NCBI RefSeq assembly: GCF_015714715.1 | Contig: NZ_WAHS01000001.1 | Coordinates: forward strand, 2,217,659 to 2,281,658 | Length of the DNA: 64,000 nt | Direction: 5' to 3' | DNA from: Aestuariivirga litoralis | GTDB lineage: Bacteria; Pseudomonadota; Alphaproteobacteria; Rhizobiales; Aestuariivirgaceae | Part shown: positions 19,106-28,201 of the stretch, in pieces | How the letters are laid out: every line of letters starts with the position of its first letter | Position numbering within the stretch: position 1 is the first letter of the stretch | Made by a program: the position numbers and the translations under genes | Notes under the pieces: generated by a model | Seen by the model: only the letters and a program-made list of their open reading frames with translations | Told to the model about the DNA's origin: nothing | The model's database searches: none

Positions 19106-20076
19106 AATATCGCACCTTCGGGCGCACCGGATGGAAGATCAGCGAAATCGGTTTCGGTGCCTGGCAGATCGGCGGCGACTGGGGCAAGGTGGATGATGAC
19201 GCCTCGATCGACACACTGCATTATGCGTTTGGGAAAGGCATCAACTTTGTCGATACGGCAGAGCTTTACGGCAATGGCCATAGCGAAGAGGTTGTTGGCC
19301 GCGCGCTGAAAGCGTGGCGCGGTGACAAGATTTACGTCGCTACAAAAGTGCGTCCTATCCAATGGCCGAATCCGGATGATGATGCGCCACAGATGCGCGG
19401 GCGCTTTCCGGTCTGGTATATACGCGACAATGTGGAGAAGTCGCTGAAACGGCTGGGCGTGGAGCGCATTGATCTTTTTCAGCTCCACAGCTTTACGCCC
19501 GATGCGGTTTTGAATCTCGATTGGCTGGAAACGCTCTCGGCACTGCGCCGCGAGGGCAAGATTGATCATATTGGCATCTCGCTACGCGACTTCCGCCCGG
19601 ATGAGGGGATTGATGCAGCGCGCTTCGGGCTGATCGATTCCGTGCAGGTTGTCTTCAACATGTTCGAGCAGCGCCCAGCACAACGCCTGTTTCCCGCCGG
19701 TGAGAAAACTGGCACTGCTTTCATCGCGCGCGTGCCGCTGGATTCCGGTTCGCTTGTCGGGCACTGGACGAGGGATTCTTATGCGGGCTTTGAGCCCGGC
19801 TCGCAGCCGCATCAGATGTTCCGCGGTGAACGCTTTGCTAAAACCTTGAAACGGGTCGAGGCATTGAAGGCTTTGTGCAAACCCCACTACGACACGCTGG
19901 CCGAAGCCGCGATGCGCTATGTGTTAAGTGCGCCGCAGCTTTCAACACTAATACCGGGCATGAAGAACCGCGCGGAGGTTGATATGAATATCGTCTATAG
20001 CGATGGCGATGTATTTCCGGAGTCTTTGAAGGCGGCGCTCGCAGGCCACAGCTGGATCAGGAACTACTATCAGTGA
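19102..20076 (+). CDS. Aldo/keto reductase
   Basis: NAD(P)H-dependent oxidoreductase of the aldo/keto reductase superfamily. The GTG start at 19102 overlaps the hydroxylase stop (GTGA) and gives 324 residues; an upstream in-frame ATG at 18997 would add 35 residues antisense-like in character and is rejected. Motifs: YRTFGRTGWKISEIGFGAWQIGG at the N-terminus (cofactor barrel start), FVDTAELYG with catalytic Asp and Tyr, YVATKV with the Lys, and DLFQLHS with the His. It probably oxidises or reduces a sugar-derived intermediate of this cluster. Confidence 0.9.
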   Translation: MKYRTFGRTGWKISEIGFGAWQIGGDWGKVDDDASIDTLHYAFGKGINFVDTAELYGNGHSEEVVGRALKAWRGDKIYVATKVRPIQWPNPDDDAPQMRGRFPVWYIRDNVEKSLKRLGVERIDLFQLHSFTPDAVLNLDWLETLSALRREGKIDHIGISLRDFRPDEGIDAARFGLIDSVQVVFNMFEQRPAQRLFPAGEKTGTAFIARVPLDSGSLVGHWTRDSYAGFEPGSQPHQMFRGERFAKTLKRVEALKALCKPHYDTLAEAAMRYVLSAPQLSTLIPGMKNRAEVDMNIVYSDGDVFPESLKAALAGHSWIRNYYQ

Positions 20077-20813
20077 CAAATTACGCCGATGTGCAATTTG
20101 AATATCTGCTGCCGTGGCAATTGCGCGAACGGGTTGCTTCACGCCCGGTGGCTTATATTCCGCTGGGCACTTATGAATGGCATGGCGAGCATTTGCCGGT
20201 GGGGTTGGATTCGCTCACCTCGCACGGCCTGTGCCTGCGTGCTGCGATGGTGGATGGTGGCATAGCCTTTCCGCCGCATTACTACGGCACAGGTGGCGGG
20301 CATGGCGCTTATCCTTGGACCATTATCAAAGACAATCCAGATGAAATCGAAAGCCAGTTGCACTTCACGCTGCAGCGGATGGAAACATTTGGCTTCAAGC
20401 TGGCCGTGTTGTTCTCGGGCCACTTTGCCGACACGCAGCTGGACATGATCGACCGCGTTGCCAGTCGCTGGAACAGCAAGGACGGCGCGCTGAAAGTTTT
20501 CGCTACGGCGGTGAACCGCATCGAAGGGCTGGCCATCGGGCCCGATCATGCTGCACTGTTTGAGACGACATTGCTGGTGGCGATGCATCCGGAACTGGTG
20601 CATCTGGAAAACCTGGCGGACACACCATTGCCTGTGGATGAGAATCCCTTCGGCACGCAACGTCACGACACAGCGCATCCGCTCTACGGCATTTTCGGGC
20701 CAGACCCGCGCAAGTTCAACCCCGCGCAAGCCAAACCGCTGCTTGATGCGAGCGTGGCCTGGCTGGTAAGCCAAGTGCGAAAACATATTCCCACGAAAGA
20801 CCAAAACACATGA
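20073..20813 (+). CDS. Creatininase-family hydrolase
   Basis: Metal-dependent amidohydrolase/lactonase-like family, 246 residues, GTG start overlapping the previous stop (GTGA). PLGTYEWHGEHLPVGLDS matches the family metal-binding motif (Glu, His, Asp), and GTGGGHGAYPWT resembles the second family block. The usual NGHGGN block is replaced by SGHFADTQ, so it is divergent and true creatininase activity is doubtful. In this operon it could open a lactone or amide made by the reductase. That role is inference. Confidence 0.82.
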   Translation: MTNYADVQFEYLLPWQLRERVASRPVAYIPLGTYEWHGEHLPVGLDSLTSHGLCLRAAMVDGGIAFPPHYYGTGGGHGAYPWTIIKDNPDEIESQLHFTLQRMETFGFKLAVLFSGHFADTQLDMIDRVASRWNSKDGALKVFATAVNRIEGLAIGPDHAALFETTLLVAMHPELVHLENLADTPLPVDENPFGTQRHDTAHPLYGIFGPDPRKFNPAQAKPLLDASVAWLVSQVRKHIPTKDQNT

Positions 20814-21127
20814 GCACCAACTGGATTGAAGCATGCGCCGCCGAGGCGATCCCGCTGGAAGACGTGATCCGCTTTGATCACGCCGGCAAGACCTATGCGA
20901 TCTACCGCTCGCCTGAAGACAAGTATTTCGCCACCGACGGGCTGTGCACGCACGAGAAAATTCATCTGGCTGATGGCTTGGTGATGGACCATCAGATCGA
21001 ATGCCCCAAGCATAATGGTGTGTTCGATTATACGACGGGTGCGGCCAAGGGCGCGCCGGTCTGCATCAATCTCAAAACCTATCCGGTCAAGGTTGAGAGC
21101 GGCAAAGTCTTTATCAGCGTGGCTTAA
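20810..21127 (+). CDS. MocE-type Rieske [2Fe-2S] ferredoxin
   Basis: A 105-residue soluble Rieske ferredoxin. The cluster ligands are CTH in [13 protein letters not shown] and CPKH in [12 protein letters not shown]. The pattern [27 protein letters not shown] is what I recall for MocE, the ferredoxin needed with the MocD oxygenase to demethylate the rhizopine 3-O-methyl-scyllo-inosamine. It overlaps the preceding gene by ATGA and is last in the four-gene operon, so it probably feeds electrons to the histidine-box oxygenase. No ferredoxin reductase is present here. Its stop shares a TTAA with the ureG stop. Confidence 0.9.
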   Translation: MSTNWIEACAAEAIPLEDVIRFDHAGKTYAIYRSPEDKYFATDGLCTHEKIHLADGLVMDHQIECPKHNGVFDYTTGAAKGAPVCINLKTYPVKVESGKVFISVA

Positions 21128-21744
21128 GCGGCTTCGGCCTTCAAGCCGCCCTGGCGTTCGATGAAGGCCACGATATCATCCACGCCCTTGAGGCGCAGCA
21201 GATCAGTGAACACAAACGGACGGTGGCCGCGCTGTGCCTTGGCATCGCGGTCCATCACGTCCAGATCAGCCATGACATGCGGCGCCAGATCGGCCTTGTT
21301 GATGATCAGCAGATCAGAGCGCGTGATAGCAGGCCCACCCTTGCGCGGGATTTTCTCGCCTTGGCAGACCGAGATCACATAGAGCGTAATGTCGGCCAGC
21401 TCCGGTGAGAAAGTGGCAGAGAGATTATCGCCGCCCGATTCGATGAAAATGATGTCGAGATCGGGAATGCGCTTCACCATTTCATCAATGGCGGCCAAAT
21501 TGATCGACGCATCTTCGCGGATGGCCGTGTGTGGGCAGCCGCCGGTTTCCACGCCCATGATGCGGTTCTCCGGTAGCGCCTGCAACCGGTTCAGGATCAG
21601 CGCATCTTCCTTGGTGTAAATGTCATTGGTGATGGCGGCGACGGAATACCGGCTACGCATCGCCTTGCAAAGTTTTTCCGTCAGCGTGGTCTTGCCGGAA
21701 CCGACCGGGCCGCCGATGCCGATGCGCAGGGGACCGTGTTTCAT
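21124..21744 (-). CDS. ureG: Urease accessory GTPase UreG
   Basis: GTPase that drives nickel delivery to apo-urease, 206 residues. The P-loop [10 protein letters not shown] is at residues 12-21, the metal-binding CPH motif occurs in [13 protein letters not shown], and the guanine-specificity motif is NKADL. It overlaps ureF by ATGA and is the last gene of the ureDABCEFG operon. Confidence 0.97.
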   Translation of the reverse strand: MKHGPLRIGIGGPVGSGKTTLTEKLCKAMRSRYSVAAITNDIYTKEDALILNRLQALPENRIMGVETGGCPHTAIREDASINLAAIDEMVKRIPDLDIIFIESGGDNLSATFSPELADITLYVISVCQGEKIPRKGGPAITRSDLLIINKADLAPHVMADLDVMDRDAKAQRGHRPFVFTDLLRLKGVDDIVAFIERQGGLKAEAA

Positions 21745-22400
21745 GTGCGGAAAATCCTTGGTTCGAGTGTCTCGTGTTTCATGGCGGCGATATCAGCACC
21801 GATGCAAGCGCCGCCAATGTCATCCAGTGCGGCACTTTGCGCGCGCGTAGCGGTTTCAGCAATGAGCGGGGCAAGATCACGCAGCACTTCAAGTCCGCGC
21901 GTCTGGCCCAACGGGATGAGGCGCACGGCGACGGAGACTTGCGCAGCGCAGAATCCTTGCAGGAACGCGATCAGAGCTTGCGTTTGATCAATGCCAGCTT
22001 TTGCGCAGGCACGGCCGGCGGCCACGCTATAGGCCATTTCACCTTCGGGCTTGCCGGTGTTCAGCCACACATCCGCAGCGATGCCGAAGTTGCGGCCCAG
22101 ATGGGTGGATTCATTGTAGCGCTCGGCGGAGCTTGAAAGTGCCAAGGCGAGTTCATTGAGCTCGGCAACATCATCCTGCCAGCAGCGCGCGAACAGCACG
22201 GCATCATTCCAGCCAGACCCTTGCGTGATCAGATCACTGAGCCACGAATTCACATCTTCGGCCGTCTTCAAACGTTCATCGGCGATGGCCTGTTCCATGC
22301 CGTGGCTGTAGGCGAAAGCGCCGATGGGAAATGTTGGCGACATCCAGTTCAGCAGCAACAGAAGCTGGGATGTTTCAGTGGGCATGGGCATAGGCGCCAT
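21741..22400 (-). CDS. ureF: Urease accessory protein UreF
   Basis: Part of the UreDFG activation complex, 219 residues, mostly helical as expected. Family segments are [23 protein letters not shown] near the N-terminus and [18 protein letters not shown]. The start is uncertain among three nearby in-frame ATGs (22400, 22391, 22385), all inside the 3' end of ureE. It overlaps ureG by ATGA. Confidence 0.95.
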   Translation of the reverse strand: MAPMPMPTETSQLLLLLNWMSPTFPIGAFAYSHGMEQAIADERLKTAEDVNSWLSDLITQGSGWNDAVLFARCWQDDVAELNELALALSSSAERYNESTHLGRNFGIAADVWLNTGKPEGEMAYSVAAGRACAKAGIDQTQALIAFLQGFCAAQVSVAVRLIPLGQTRGLEVLRDLAPLIAETATRAQSAALDDIGGACIGADIAAMKHETLEPRIFRT

Positions 22401-22818
22401 TTTCGGGTGAGAATTTCTCGCGCACTGGCTTCACCATTGCGCCCTGGCCTTCCAGCATTTTGGCGATCACATGATCAAGGCGGATCAAGATCCTATGCCG
22501 TTCAATCTGCGCTTCGAGATGCCTGTTGCCAATATGCCAGGCCAGCTTGGCCAGATGCGTTTGGTTGGCACCGCGCACCTCCAGCAGGTCTTCTTCCTGC
22601 GCAGCAATCTGCACGAGACGACCATCATCGAGAACGAAGCAATCGCCATCTTCCAGCTTGGCCGTCTTCTCAAAATCGACCAGCAGCTCGGTGCCGTCTT
22701 CCAGCACCAAAAGCTTACGGCGCAGATGGCGCTCCTGCGCTTCCAGATTGATGCTGGTGAAAGGCTTTTCCAGCACAAAATTGGCGCGAGCAAAGCGCGT
22801 GGTACGCAGCGTCGTCAT
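22375..22818 (-). CDS. ureE: Urease accessory nickel-chaperone UreE
   Basis: Nickel metallochaperone, 147 residues. The conserved region HLAKLAWHIGNRHLEAQIE contains the central His ligands. The C-terminus is only YAHAH rather than the long His-rich tail of many UreE proteins, so bulk nickel storage is unlikely. Its ATG shares one base with the ureC stop (TGATG). Confidence 0.94.
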   Translation of the reverse strand: MTTLRTTRFARANFVLEKPFTSINLEAQERHLRRKLLVLEDGTELLVDFEKTAKLEDGDCFVLDDGRLVQIAAQEEDLLEVRGANQTHLAKLAWHIGNRHLEAQIERHRILIRLDHVIAKMLEGQGAMVKPVREKFSPENGAYAHAH

Positions 22819-24521
22819 CAGAACAGGAAATATCTCTGTGCCATGGGAAGAGATGTGGCCGGTTCACAGGTCAACAGCTCACCATCGGCGCGCACTTCAT
22901 AGGTTTCGGGATCGACTTCGATTTTTGGTGTGGCGTTGTTCAGCACCATGTCTTTCTTGGTGATGCCGCCGCGGGTATTTTTCACTGCTACCATTCTCTT
23001 TTCGGTGCCGAGTTTCTGTTGCAACCCATCGGCCAGTGCAGCTTGCGATACAAAGACGATGGACGATGATGTACGCAGCTTGCCGAAGCTGGCAAACATC
23101 GGGCGATAGTGCACCGGCTGCGGTGTGGGAATCGAAGCATTGGGGTCGCCCATAGGTGCCGCTGCAATGGAGCCGCCGAGCAGAACCATTTCCGGTTTCA
23201 CGCCGAAAAAGGCCGGGTTCCACACAACAAGATCAGCGCGCTTGCCAACCGCGATGGAGCCCACTTCGTGGCCGAGGCCATGCGCCACCGCCGGATTAAT
23301 CGTGTATTTCGCGATGTAGCGGCGGGCGCGGAAATTGTCGTTGCCTTTATCTTCGGCCAGTGCGCCACGCTGCTGGCGCATTTTATGCGCCGTTTGCCAG
23401 CAGCGCATGATCACTTCGCCCACGCGGCCCATGGCCTGGCTGTCGGACGAGAACATCGAGAAGACGCCCATGTCATGCAGGATGTCTTCGGCGGCAATCG
23501 TTTCTTTACGAATACGGCTTTCGGCAAACGCAATATCTTCTGCGATGCGCGGGCTGAGATGGTGGCAGACCATCAGCATGTCCAAATGCTCGGCCACAGT
23601 GTTGATCGTGTAGGGGCGCGTCGGATTTGTGGAAGACGGCAGCACGTTCGGAAGTGACGCCACTTTGATGATGTCCGGCGCGTGGCCGCCGCCTGCGCCT
23701 TCGGTGTGGAAGGTGTGGATGGTGCGGCCTTTGAAGGCGGCGACCGAGGCTTCAACGAAGCCGGACTCGTTCAAAGTATCTGTATGGATGGCCACTTGCA
23801 CGTCATGCGCGTCTGCCACGGCGAGGCAATTATCGATGGCGGCGGGCGTGGTGCCCCAGTCTTCATGCAGTTTGAGGCCGCACGCGCCAGCCAGAATCAT
23901 TTCTTCCAGTGGCGCTGGCAGAGACGCATTGCCCTTGCCCATGATGCCCAGATTCATTGGGAAGGCATCGAAGGATTCGATCATGCGCTGGGCATGCCAA
24001 GCGCCGGTACAGGTGGTGGCCAGTGTGCCATGCGCAGGACCCGTGCCGCCGCCCAGCATGGTGGTGACGCCGGAATAGAGCGCCTCTTCCAATTGTTGGG
24101 GCGCGATGAAATGGATATGGCTGTCGATGCCGCCCGCCGTTATGATCTTGCCTTCACCGGCGATGATCTCGGTGGAGGGGCCGATGATGATGGTCACGGC
24201 GTTCTGCGTGTCGGGGTTGCCGGCCTTGCCGATGGCGGCGATGCGGCCATCCTTCAGGCCGATATCGGCCTTGTATATGCCGGTGTGATCGAGGATCAGC
24301 GCGTTGGTGATGACAGTGTCCATCGCACCTTCAGCACGTGTGGCCTGGCTTTGCCCCATGCCGTCACGGATGACTTTGCCGCCACCGAATTTCACTTCCT
24401 CGCCCAGCAAAGTGAAATCCTTTTCCACTTCGATGATCAGATCGGTATCAGCAAGACGCACCTTGTCGCCCACGGTGGGGCCATACATCTGCGCATAGGT
24501 TTGACGGGAAATGCGCGCCAT
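22818..24521 (-). CDS. ureC: Urease alpha subunit
   Basis: Catalytic subunit hydrolysing urea to ammonia and carbamate, 567 residues, normal length. All key sites are seen: the nickel ligands in GIDSHIHF, the carbamylated lysine in [12 protein letters not shown], the His ligands in [10 protein letters not shown] and [15 protein letters not shown], the flap/catalytic His in MVCHHLS, and the Asp ligand in DSQAMGR. It immediately follows ureB with no spacer. Confidence 0.98.
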   Translation of the reverse strand: MARISRQTYAQMYGPTVGDKVRLADTDLIIEVEKDFTLLGEEVKFGGGKVIRDGMGQSQATRAEGAMDTVITNALILDHTGIYKADIGLKDGRIAAIGKAGNPDTQNAVTIIIGPSTEIIAGEGKIITAGGIDSHIHFIAPQQLEEALYSGVTTMLGGGTGPAHGTLATTCTGAWHAQRMIESFDAFPMNLGIMGKGNASLPAPLEEMILAGACGLKLHEDWGTTPAAIDNCLAVADAHDVQVAIHTDTLNESGFVEASVAAFKGRTIHTFHTEGAGGGHAPDIIKVASLPNVLPSSTNPTRPYTINTVAEHLDMLMVCHHLSPRIAEDIAFAESRIRKETIAAEDILHDMGVFSMFSSDSQAMGRVGEVIMRCWQTAHKMRQQRGALAEDKGNDNFRARRYIAKYTINPAVAHGLGHEVGSIAVGKRADLVVWNPAFFGVKPEMVLLGGSIAAAPMGDPNASIPTPQPVHYRPMFASFGKLRTSSSIVFVSQAALADGLQQKLGTEKRMVAVKNTRGGITKKDMVLNNATPKIEVDPETYEVRADGELLTCEPATSLPMAQRYFLF

Positions 24522-24827
24522 TTAGAGTGCCCCCATGATTTTCTGCTGGAAGCCATAAACCTTGCGCGCGCCACCCAGTGGCACAAGCATCACTTCGCGC
24601 TTCTGGCCCGGCTCGAAACGCACGGCGGTTCCGGCGGCGATGTCGAGGCGCATGCCGCGGGCTTTTTCGCGGTCGAAGCTCAGGCCTTCGTTGGTTTCAT
24701 AAAAGTGATAGTGACTGCCGACTTGCACTGGGCGGTCGCCGGTGTTGGCAACTTCGATGGTCACGGTCTTGGCACCCACATTGAGTTCAATGTCGCCGGG
24801 TTTGGTGATGATTTCGCCTGGGATCAT
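24522..24827 (-). CDS. ureB: Urease beta subunit
   Basis: Structural urease subunit, 101 residues from the ATG at 24825-24827 ([16 protein letters not shown], the typical UreB start); an upstream extension in the same frame runs into ureA and is rejected. The family motif SHYHFYETN is present. Separate ureA and ureB genes are the usual arrangement in alphaproteobacteria. Confidence 0.97.
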   Translation of the reverse strand: MIPGEIITKPGDIELNVGAKTVTIEVANTGDRPVQVGSHYHFYETNEGLSFDREKARGMRLDIAAGTAVRFEPGQKREVMLVPLGGARKVYGFQQKIMGAL

Positions 24828-24834
24828 TTCGGCC

Positions 24835-25137
24835 TCAACGGATCGGATGATGAACGGTGACCAGCTTGGTGCCGTCCGGGAAAGTGGCTTCGACCTGCAC
24901 ATCGTGGATCATCTCGGCGATGCCATCCATGCAATCGGATTTCTTGACCACATAGGCGGCCTTTTCCATCAGGTCGGCCACCGATTTTCCGTCACGTGCG
25001 CCTTCAACCACAAATTCTGTGATGAGGGCGATCGCTTCCGGGTGATTGAGTTTCACGCCACGCTCTTTGCGGCTGCGCGCCACGATGGCGGCCATGGCCA
25101 CCAGCAGCTTGTCTTTTTCGCGTGGTGTAAGTTGCAT
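24835..25137 (-). CDS. ureA: Urease gamma subunit
   Basis: Smallest structural urease subunit, 100 residues, starting [20 protein letters not shown]. Conserved blocks [13 protein letters not shown] and [20 protein letters not shown] are intact. It lies 7 bases upstream of ureB and 9 bases downstream of ureD. Confidence 0.98.
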   Translation of the reverse strand: MQLTPREKDKLLVAMAAIVARSRKERGVKLNHPEAIALITEFVVEGARDGKSVADLMEKAAYVVKKSDCMDGIAEMIHDVQVEATFPDGTKLVTVHHPIR

Positions 25138-25146
25138 CCCCGTTCC

Positions 25147-25944
25147 TCAAAATGCCCAAATATGTGGCACTGGCTTGCCGCCCGACAGAGCAGCAACCGC
25201 CCGCGCCAGCCGCTTTTTCAATGAATAGCCATCTTCATCCACCAGCCTAGCAACTCCCTTGCCATTCCAGCAGGAAAAGCCATCTTTTTCAGCGAGCAGC
25301 GGGTGCAGCGATTTGGCCCGCTGTTCCACATCGGGGGCGATGCAAATCAGGGTTGCCATGGCCTGTGCCGAGCCGAGGGACGCGGCCCCGCGCGGGAGGT
25401 GGGGACCAAGCTTCAGGCGTTCGGCGTGCATTAGTTTGCCGGCGCGCTTCACATCCCAGCTGTCCTGCAAGTGGCATACATTGAGAATTTCGCCCATGGC
25501 AGCGCGGCCGAAGATGATGCTTTCGAGGCCGATGAAACTGGCCCCATCCTCCAGCTCGACATTGATGCGCCTGGAGAGGGACGAGCCTTCATAGAGGATG
25601 GTTTCCTGCGGCAGCCAAGAGAGGCTGGCGCCTGCGGCGACCTTCAGGCGGTTGGTGACCTGCGCTGCGGGGCCGAGGCTGCGATAGACGCGCTCTGCCG
25701 CCTGGCTGGTGAGTGCGAGGCTAGCACCCTCTTCCACGTCAATTTCCACCTGCTGCTTGTCGCCACCGGCAAGGCCGCCGCTGGTGTTGATCAGGATCGC
25801 TTGCTGCGCGCCCTTGGGCAGGCGCAGTTTGGTGGAACCGGCTTCGCGAAAATGGACGACACCTTGCGGGCCGAAAGTCAGCCGCACTTCGCCCACGCTG
25901 CGCTGGGCGTGGAAAGTATCAGACGGGCTTTCGAGTGGTTTCAT
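25147..25944 (-). CDS. ureD: Urease accessory protein UreD (UreH)
   Basis: Scaffold protein of the urease activation complex, 265 residues. Family blocks include ILINTSGGLAGGDKQQVEIDVEEGA, LTSQAAERVYR and LPQETILYEGSSL. It is the first gene of ureDABCEFG. No nickel transporter and no urea ABC transporter lie in the window, so these must be elsewhere if present. Confidence 0.95.
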   Translation of the reverse strand: MKPLESPSDTFHAQRSVGEVRLTFGPQGVVHFREAGSTKLRLPKGAQQAILINTSGGLAGGDKQQVEIDVEEGASLALTSQAAERVYRSLGPAAQVTNRLKVAAGASLSWLPQETILYEGSSLSRRINVELEDGASFIGLESIIFGRAAMGEILNVCHLQDSWDVKRAGKLMHAERLKLGPHLPRGAASLGSAQAMATLICIAPDVEQRAKSLHPLLAEKDGFSCWNGKGVARLVDEDGYSLKKRLARAVAALSGGKPVPHIWAF

Positions 25945-25980
25945 ACGGGCACGCTATCGCGGGGCCTACAGCACGGCAAG

Positions 25981-26709
25981 CTATTCGATGGCTGGATAAA
26001 TGCCGCCCAGCACGCGTGAGAAATGGCTGACAACGTTTTCATTGCAGTTGCAGGAGCGCTGCTGCAGGGCCTCCTTGTTGGTCACGGTAACAAAGCCGCG
26101 CGCTGTTTTGAGAATGCCATCGCTGACGAATTTGCGCAGCACGCGGGTGGTGTAGCTGCGGCCCACGCCCAGCATGGAGGCCAAATCATCATGGCTGAGA
26201 TGCACTTCCATCTGGCCGGTGCGGCTGGTCTCATCCAAAATCCATTTGGCGGCGCGCTGCTCGATATTATGGATGGCGTTGCAGGCGCTGGCCTGGAACA
26301 TTTGTGCCATCAGGCAATCGGCATAACGCTCGAACATCCGGCGGAAGGTCAGGGATTGATCCTTGGCGGCCTGCACCCTGTTCATTTCTACACTCAGGAA
26401 CGGGCCGCCGAATTTCACTGCAATCAGACAGTAAGCGGGCAGGCCACCGGCGCTGACAATGCCGCCTACGCCACCTTCGCGCCCCACCAAAACAGTCTGC
26501 ACGTTATGGCCATCAATATTGGCGACCGCATAGGACACCAGACTGGCACCCACTGGAAAATGCACCCGCGTCACATCATCGCCGGGGCGGTAAAGCACAT
26601 CGCCATCAGCGCGCGTTTCACGCAACAGATGCGGCTTGATCAAATTGAAATCGCCATCGCGCAGTGCTGACAGCAGCACATTGTCCGGTCGCAGGCTTGC
26701 TATATTCAT
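25981..26709 (-). CDS. Crp/Fnr-family transcriptional regulator
   Basis: A 242-residue cyclic-nucleotide-binding-fold regulator. The N-terminal sensor domain (about residues 20-130) contains ADGDVLYRPGDDVTRVHFP; the C-terminal winged helix contains LSHDDLASMLGVGRSYTTRVLRKF. It lacks an Fnr-type N-terminal cysteine cluster; a late CNCNE sequence near residue 223 is not in the Fnr position. Signal unknown. A 20-bp perfect palindrome 45 bases upstream of its start is a candidate autoregulatory or divergent operator. Confidence 0.9.
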   Translation of the reverse strand: MNIASLRPDNVLLSALRDGDFNLIKPHLLRETRADGDVLYRPGDDVTRVHFPVGASLVSYAVANIDGHNVQTVLVGREGGVGGIVSAGGLPAYCLIAVKFGGPFLSVEMNRVQAAKDQSLTFRRMFERYADCLMAQMFQASACNAIHNIEQRAAKWILDETSRTGQMEVHLSHDDLASMLGVGRSYTTRVLRKFVSDGILKTARGFVTVTNKEALQQRSCNCNENVVSHFSRVLGGIYPAIE

Positions 26710-26753
26710 GTCCTCTTCCCCGGCTCTCTCCTAGCACAAAAATTCTGCCAGAT

Positions 26754-26773
26754 TATGTTCACTAGTGAACATA
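26754..26773. promoter_or_regulatory. Perfect 20-bp palindrome, candidate operator
   Basis: TATGTTCACTAGTGAACATA is perfectly symmetric. It lies 45 bases upstream of the Crp/Fnr-family gene (minus) and 46 bases upstream of the small coiled-coil gene (plus), so it could serve either. It is not the GTTC-N7-GTTC direct repeat of alphaproteobacterial LexA. The TTCAC and GTGAA halves are reminiscent of a Crp-type site, but the spacing is not the standard TGTGA-N6-TCACA. Confidence 0.6.
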
Positions 26774-26818
26774 CCATTCCCTGTTTTTCAATAGATTGAC
26801 GGCTTGAGGGGGAAATGG

Positions 26819-27022
26819 ATGACGCAATCTAACAAAGACATCCAATTGCGGTTGGAGCTGATCGCCAAAAACGAGGCACGCATCGCCGAGCTTGTCGCGG
26901 CACTCTGGAAGCTTGAAATCGTCGATACCGAAAGCCTGCGGCAGGAAGAATATGCTTTGCGCAAGCAGAACGCCGTTTACCGGCGCGAGATCGTCGACCT
27001 CACGGGCAAAAAGGACGTTTAG
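26819..27022 (+). CDS. Small predicted coiled-coil protein of unknown function
   Basis: I do not recognise it. The ATG at 26819 follows a GAGGGGG ribosome site and gives 67 residues: a charged, helix-forming sequence (LRLELIAKNEARIAELVAAL, then SLRQEEYALRKQNAVYRREI) with heptad-like leucines and no Cys or membrane segment. It lies just after the palindrome, and its stop is 5 bases from the tRNA-Cys on the other strand. Coding status is moderately supported by the ribosome site and helix periodicity. Confidence 0.55.
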   Translation: MTQSNKDIQLRLELIAKNEARIAELVAALWKLEIVDTESLRQEEYALRKQNAVYRREIVDLTGKKDV

Positions 27023-27027
27023 GGAAT

Positions 27028-27099
27028 TGGAGGCCCCGCCTGGACTCGAACCAAGATATGCGAGTTTGCACCCCGCCGCGTAACTTCCGCCACGGGGCC
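27028..27099 (-). tRNA. tRNA-Cys(GCA), atypical short D-loop
   Basis: Acceptor GGCCCCG pairs with CGGGGCC, followed by T and an encoded CCA. The anticodon arm is GCGGG-GTGCAAA-CTCGC (one G-U pair), giving anticodon GCA for Cys. The T arm is CTTGG-TTCGAGT-CCAGG. The D region reads GGCGGAAGTTACGC where related tRNA-Cys genes, as I recall them, read GGCGGAGTGGTTACGC; two bases are missing and the conserved G18-G19 pair is reduced to one G. Position 32 is G. It may be a divergent functional gene or a decaying copy. Confidence 0.8.
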
Positions 27100-27193
27100 T
27101 CTGACTGGAAATATACCACGGCTGGCTGCTTGCGGCCTTAACAGATTCGTTGCATGGGGTTAAACCCGGCAACAGAGTCAGCAATTCCTTAAC

Positions 27194-28078
27194 ATGGCGG
27201 CACAATCAAATCTGCGCGGCATCATCTATATGCTGATCAGCGGCGCAACCTTCGTGATCAATGACAGCTTCATGAAGCTGACGATGCAGGATCTGCCGCC
27301 CTACCAGACGCTGGTGATGCGCGGCAGCTTCGGGCTGATCTTCGCGCTGATGCTGCTCAAATATAATGGCGAGCTTTCTTTCCGCAGCAGCATGATCTCG
27401 AAGCCGCTGGTGATGCGCGGGCTTTTCGAGACGGGCGCCATCCTCACTTATATTATCGGACTCGCTTACGCGCCCATCGGTGATGTGACAGCGATTTTCC
27501 AAACGACACCCTTGCTGGTGATCCTGGGCCTTATCGTGATCTACCGCGAAAAGACCTCCTGGTTGCGGCTTGCTCTCATTGTGATCGGATTCCTGGGTGC
27601 GCTTCTGGTGGCCCAACCAGGACGTGGCACGGTTTCGCCGGTGGTGATGATTGCGTTCGTCTCCGCCGCCTTTGCGGCGATCCGCGATCTCGCCGCACGG
27701 CAGATTTCGTCCAGCGTGCCCGCGATGATTTCTACCACGGCGCTGATCATCATGGTGCTGACCGGTTCGGCCATTTGCGGCCTGCTGTTCGAGCATTGGC
27801 TGGTGCCCTCGCCACGGCACTTCGTTCTGGCGGTGGGCTCCGGCCTGTTCATGATGCTGGGCCATCACTTCACCTTGCTGGCTTATCGGAACGCGTCGGC
27901 CCAGGCCGTAGCGCCGTTCTACTATGCCTTCATGGTTTTTGCGGTGATCTCCGGCCTGGTGATATTCGGCGATGTGCCCAACCTGATCAGCCTGGCCGGC
28001 ATGGCGGTGATCGTGGTGAGCGGGCTGTTCCTGCTGACGCTGGAGAAAAAGCCGCTTCCGCCTTCCACACTGGAATGA
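27194..28078 (+). CDS. EamA/DMT-family membrane transporter
   Basis: Ten-helix inner-membrane carrier of 294 residues with two EamA halves; the substrate is unknown. The helical N-terminus begins GIIYMLISGATFVINDSF. The end of the first half (LIVIGFLGALLVAQPG) and of the second half (GMAVIVVSGLFLLTLEKK) are typical of the family. It is distinct in sequence from the EamA transporter near 8.3-9.2 kb. It precedes the large fusion gene on the same strand after 123 bases in which I see no gene. Confidence 0.85.
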   Translation: MAAQSNLRGIIYMLISGATFVINDSFMKLTMQDLPPYQTLVMRGSFGLIFALMLLKYNGELSFRSSMISKPLVMRGLFETGAILTYIIGLAYAPIGDVTAIFQTTPLLVILGLIVIYREKTSWLRLALIVIGFLGALLVAQPGRGTVSPVVMIAFVSAAFAAIRDLAARQISSSVPAMISTTALIIMVLTGSAICGLLFEHWLVPSPRHFVLAVGSGLFMMLGHHFTLLAYRNASAQAVAPFYYAFMVFAVISGLVIFGDVPNLISLAGMAVIVVSGLFLLTLEKKPLPPSTLE

Positions 28079-28201
28079 AACCGGCCTGAGCGGCGCTCGT
28101 CATTTCGGCCAAGGTCGGAATCGGTGTGCCCTTTGCCGGACAGCGCCATACTTCAAATCTGAATTTCCGGCGTGATGGCAGCATCACAGAGGGATTTTCA
28201 G

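Noticed and set aside
20073..25944. Creatinine-to-urea pathway linking the creatininase-family gene to urease
   Set aside because: Creatininase makes creatine, not urea; no creatinase is present, the family's NGHGGN block is altered, and the operons are convergent and separately transcribed.
26754..26773. LexA or standard Crp box
   Set aside because: LexA in this group binds GTTC-N7-GTTC direct repeats and Crp needs TGTGA-N6-TCACA; neither fits this palindrome.
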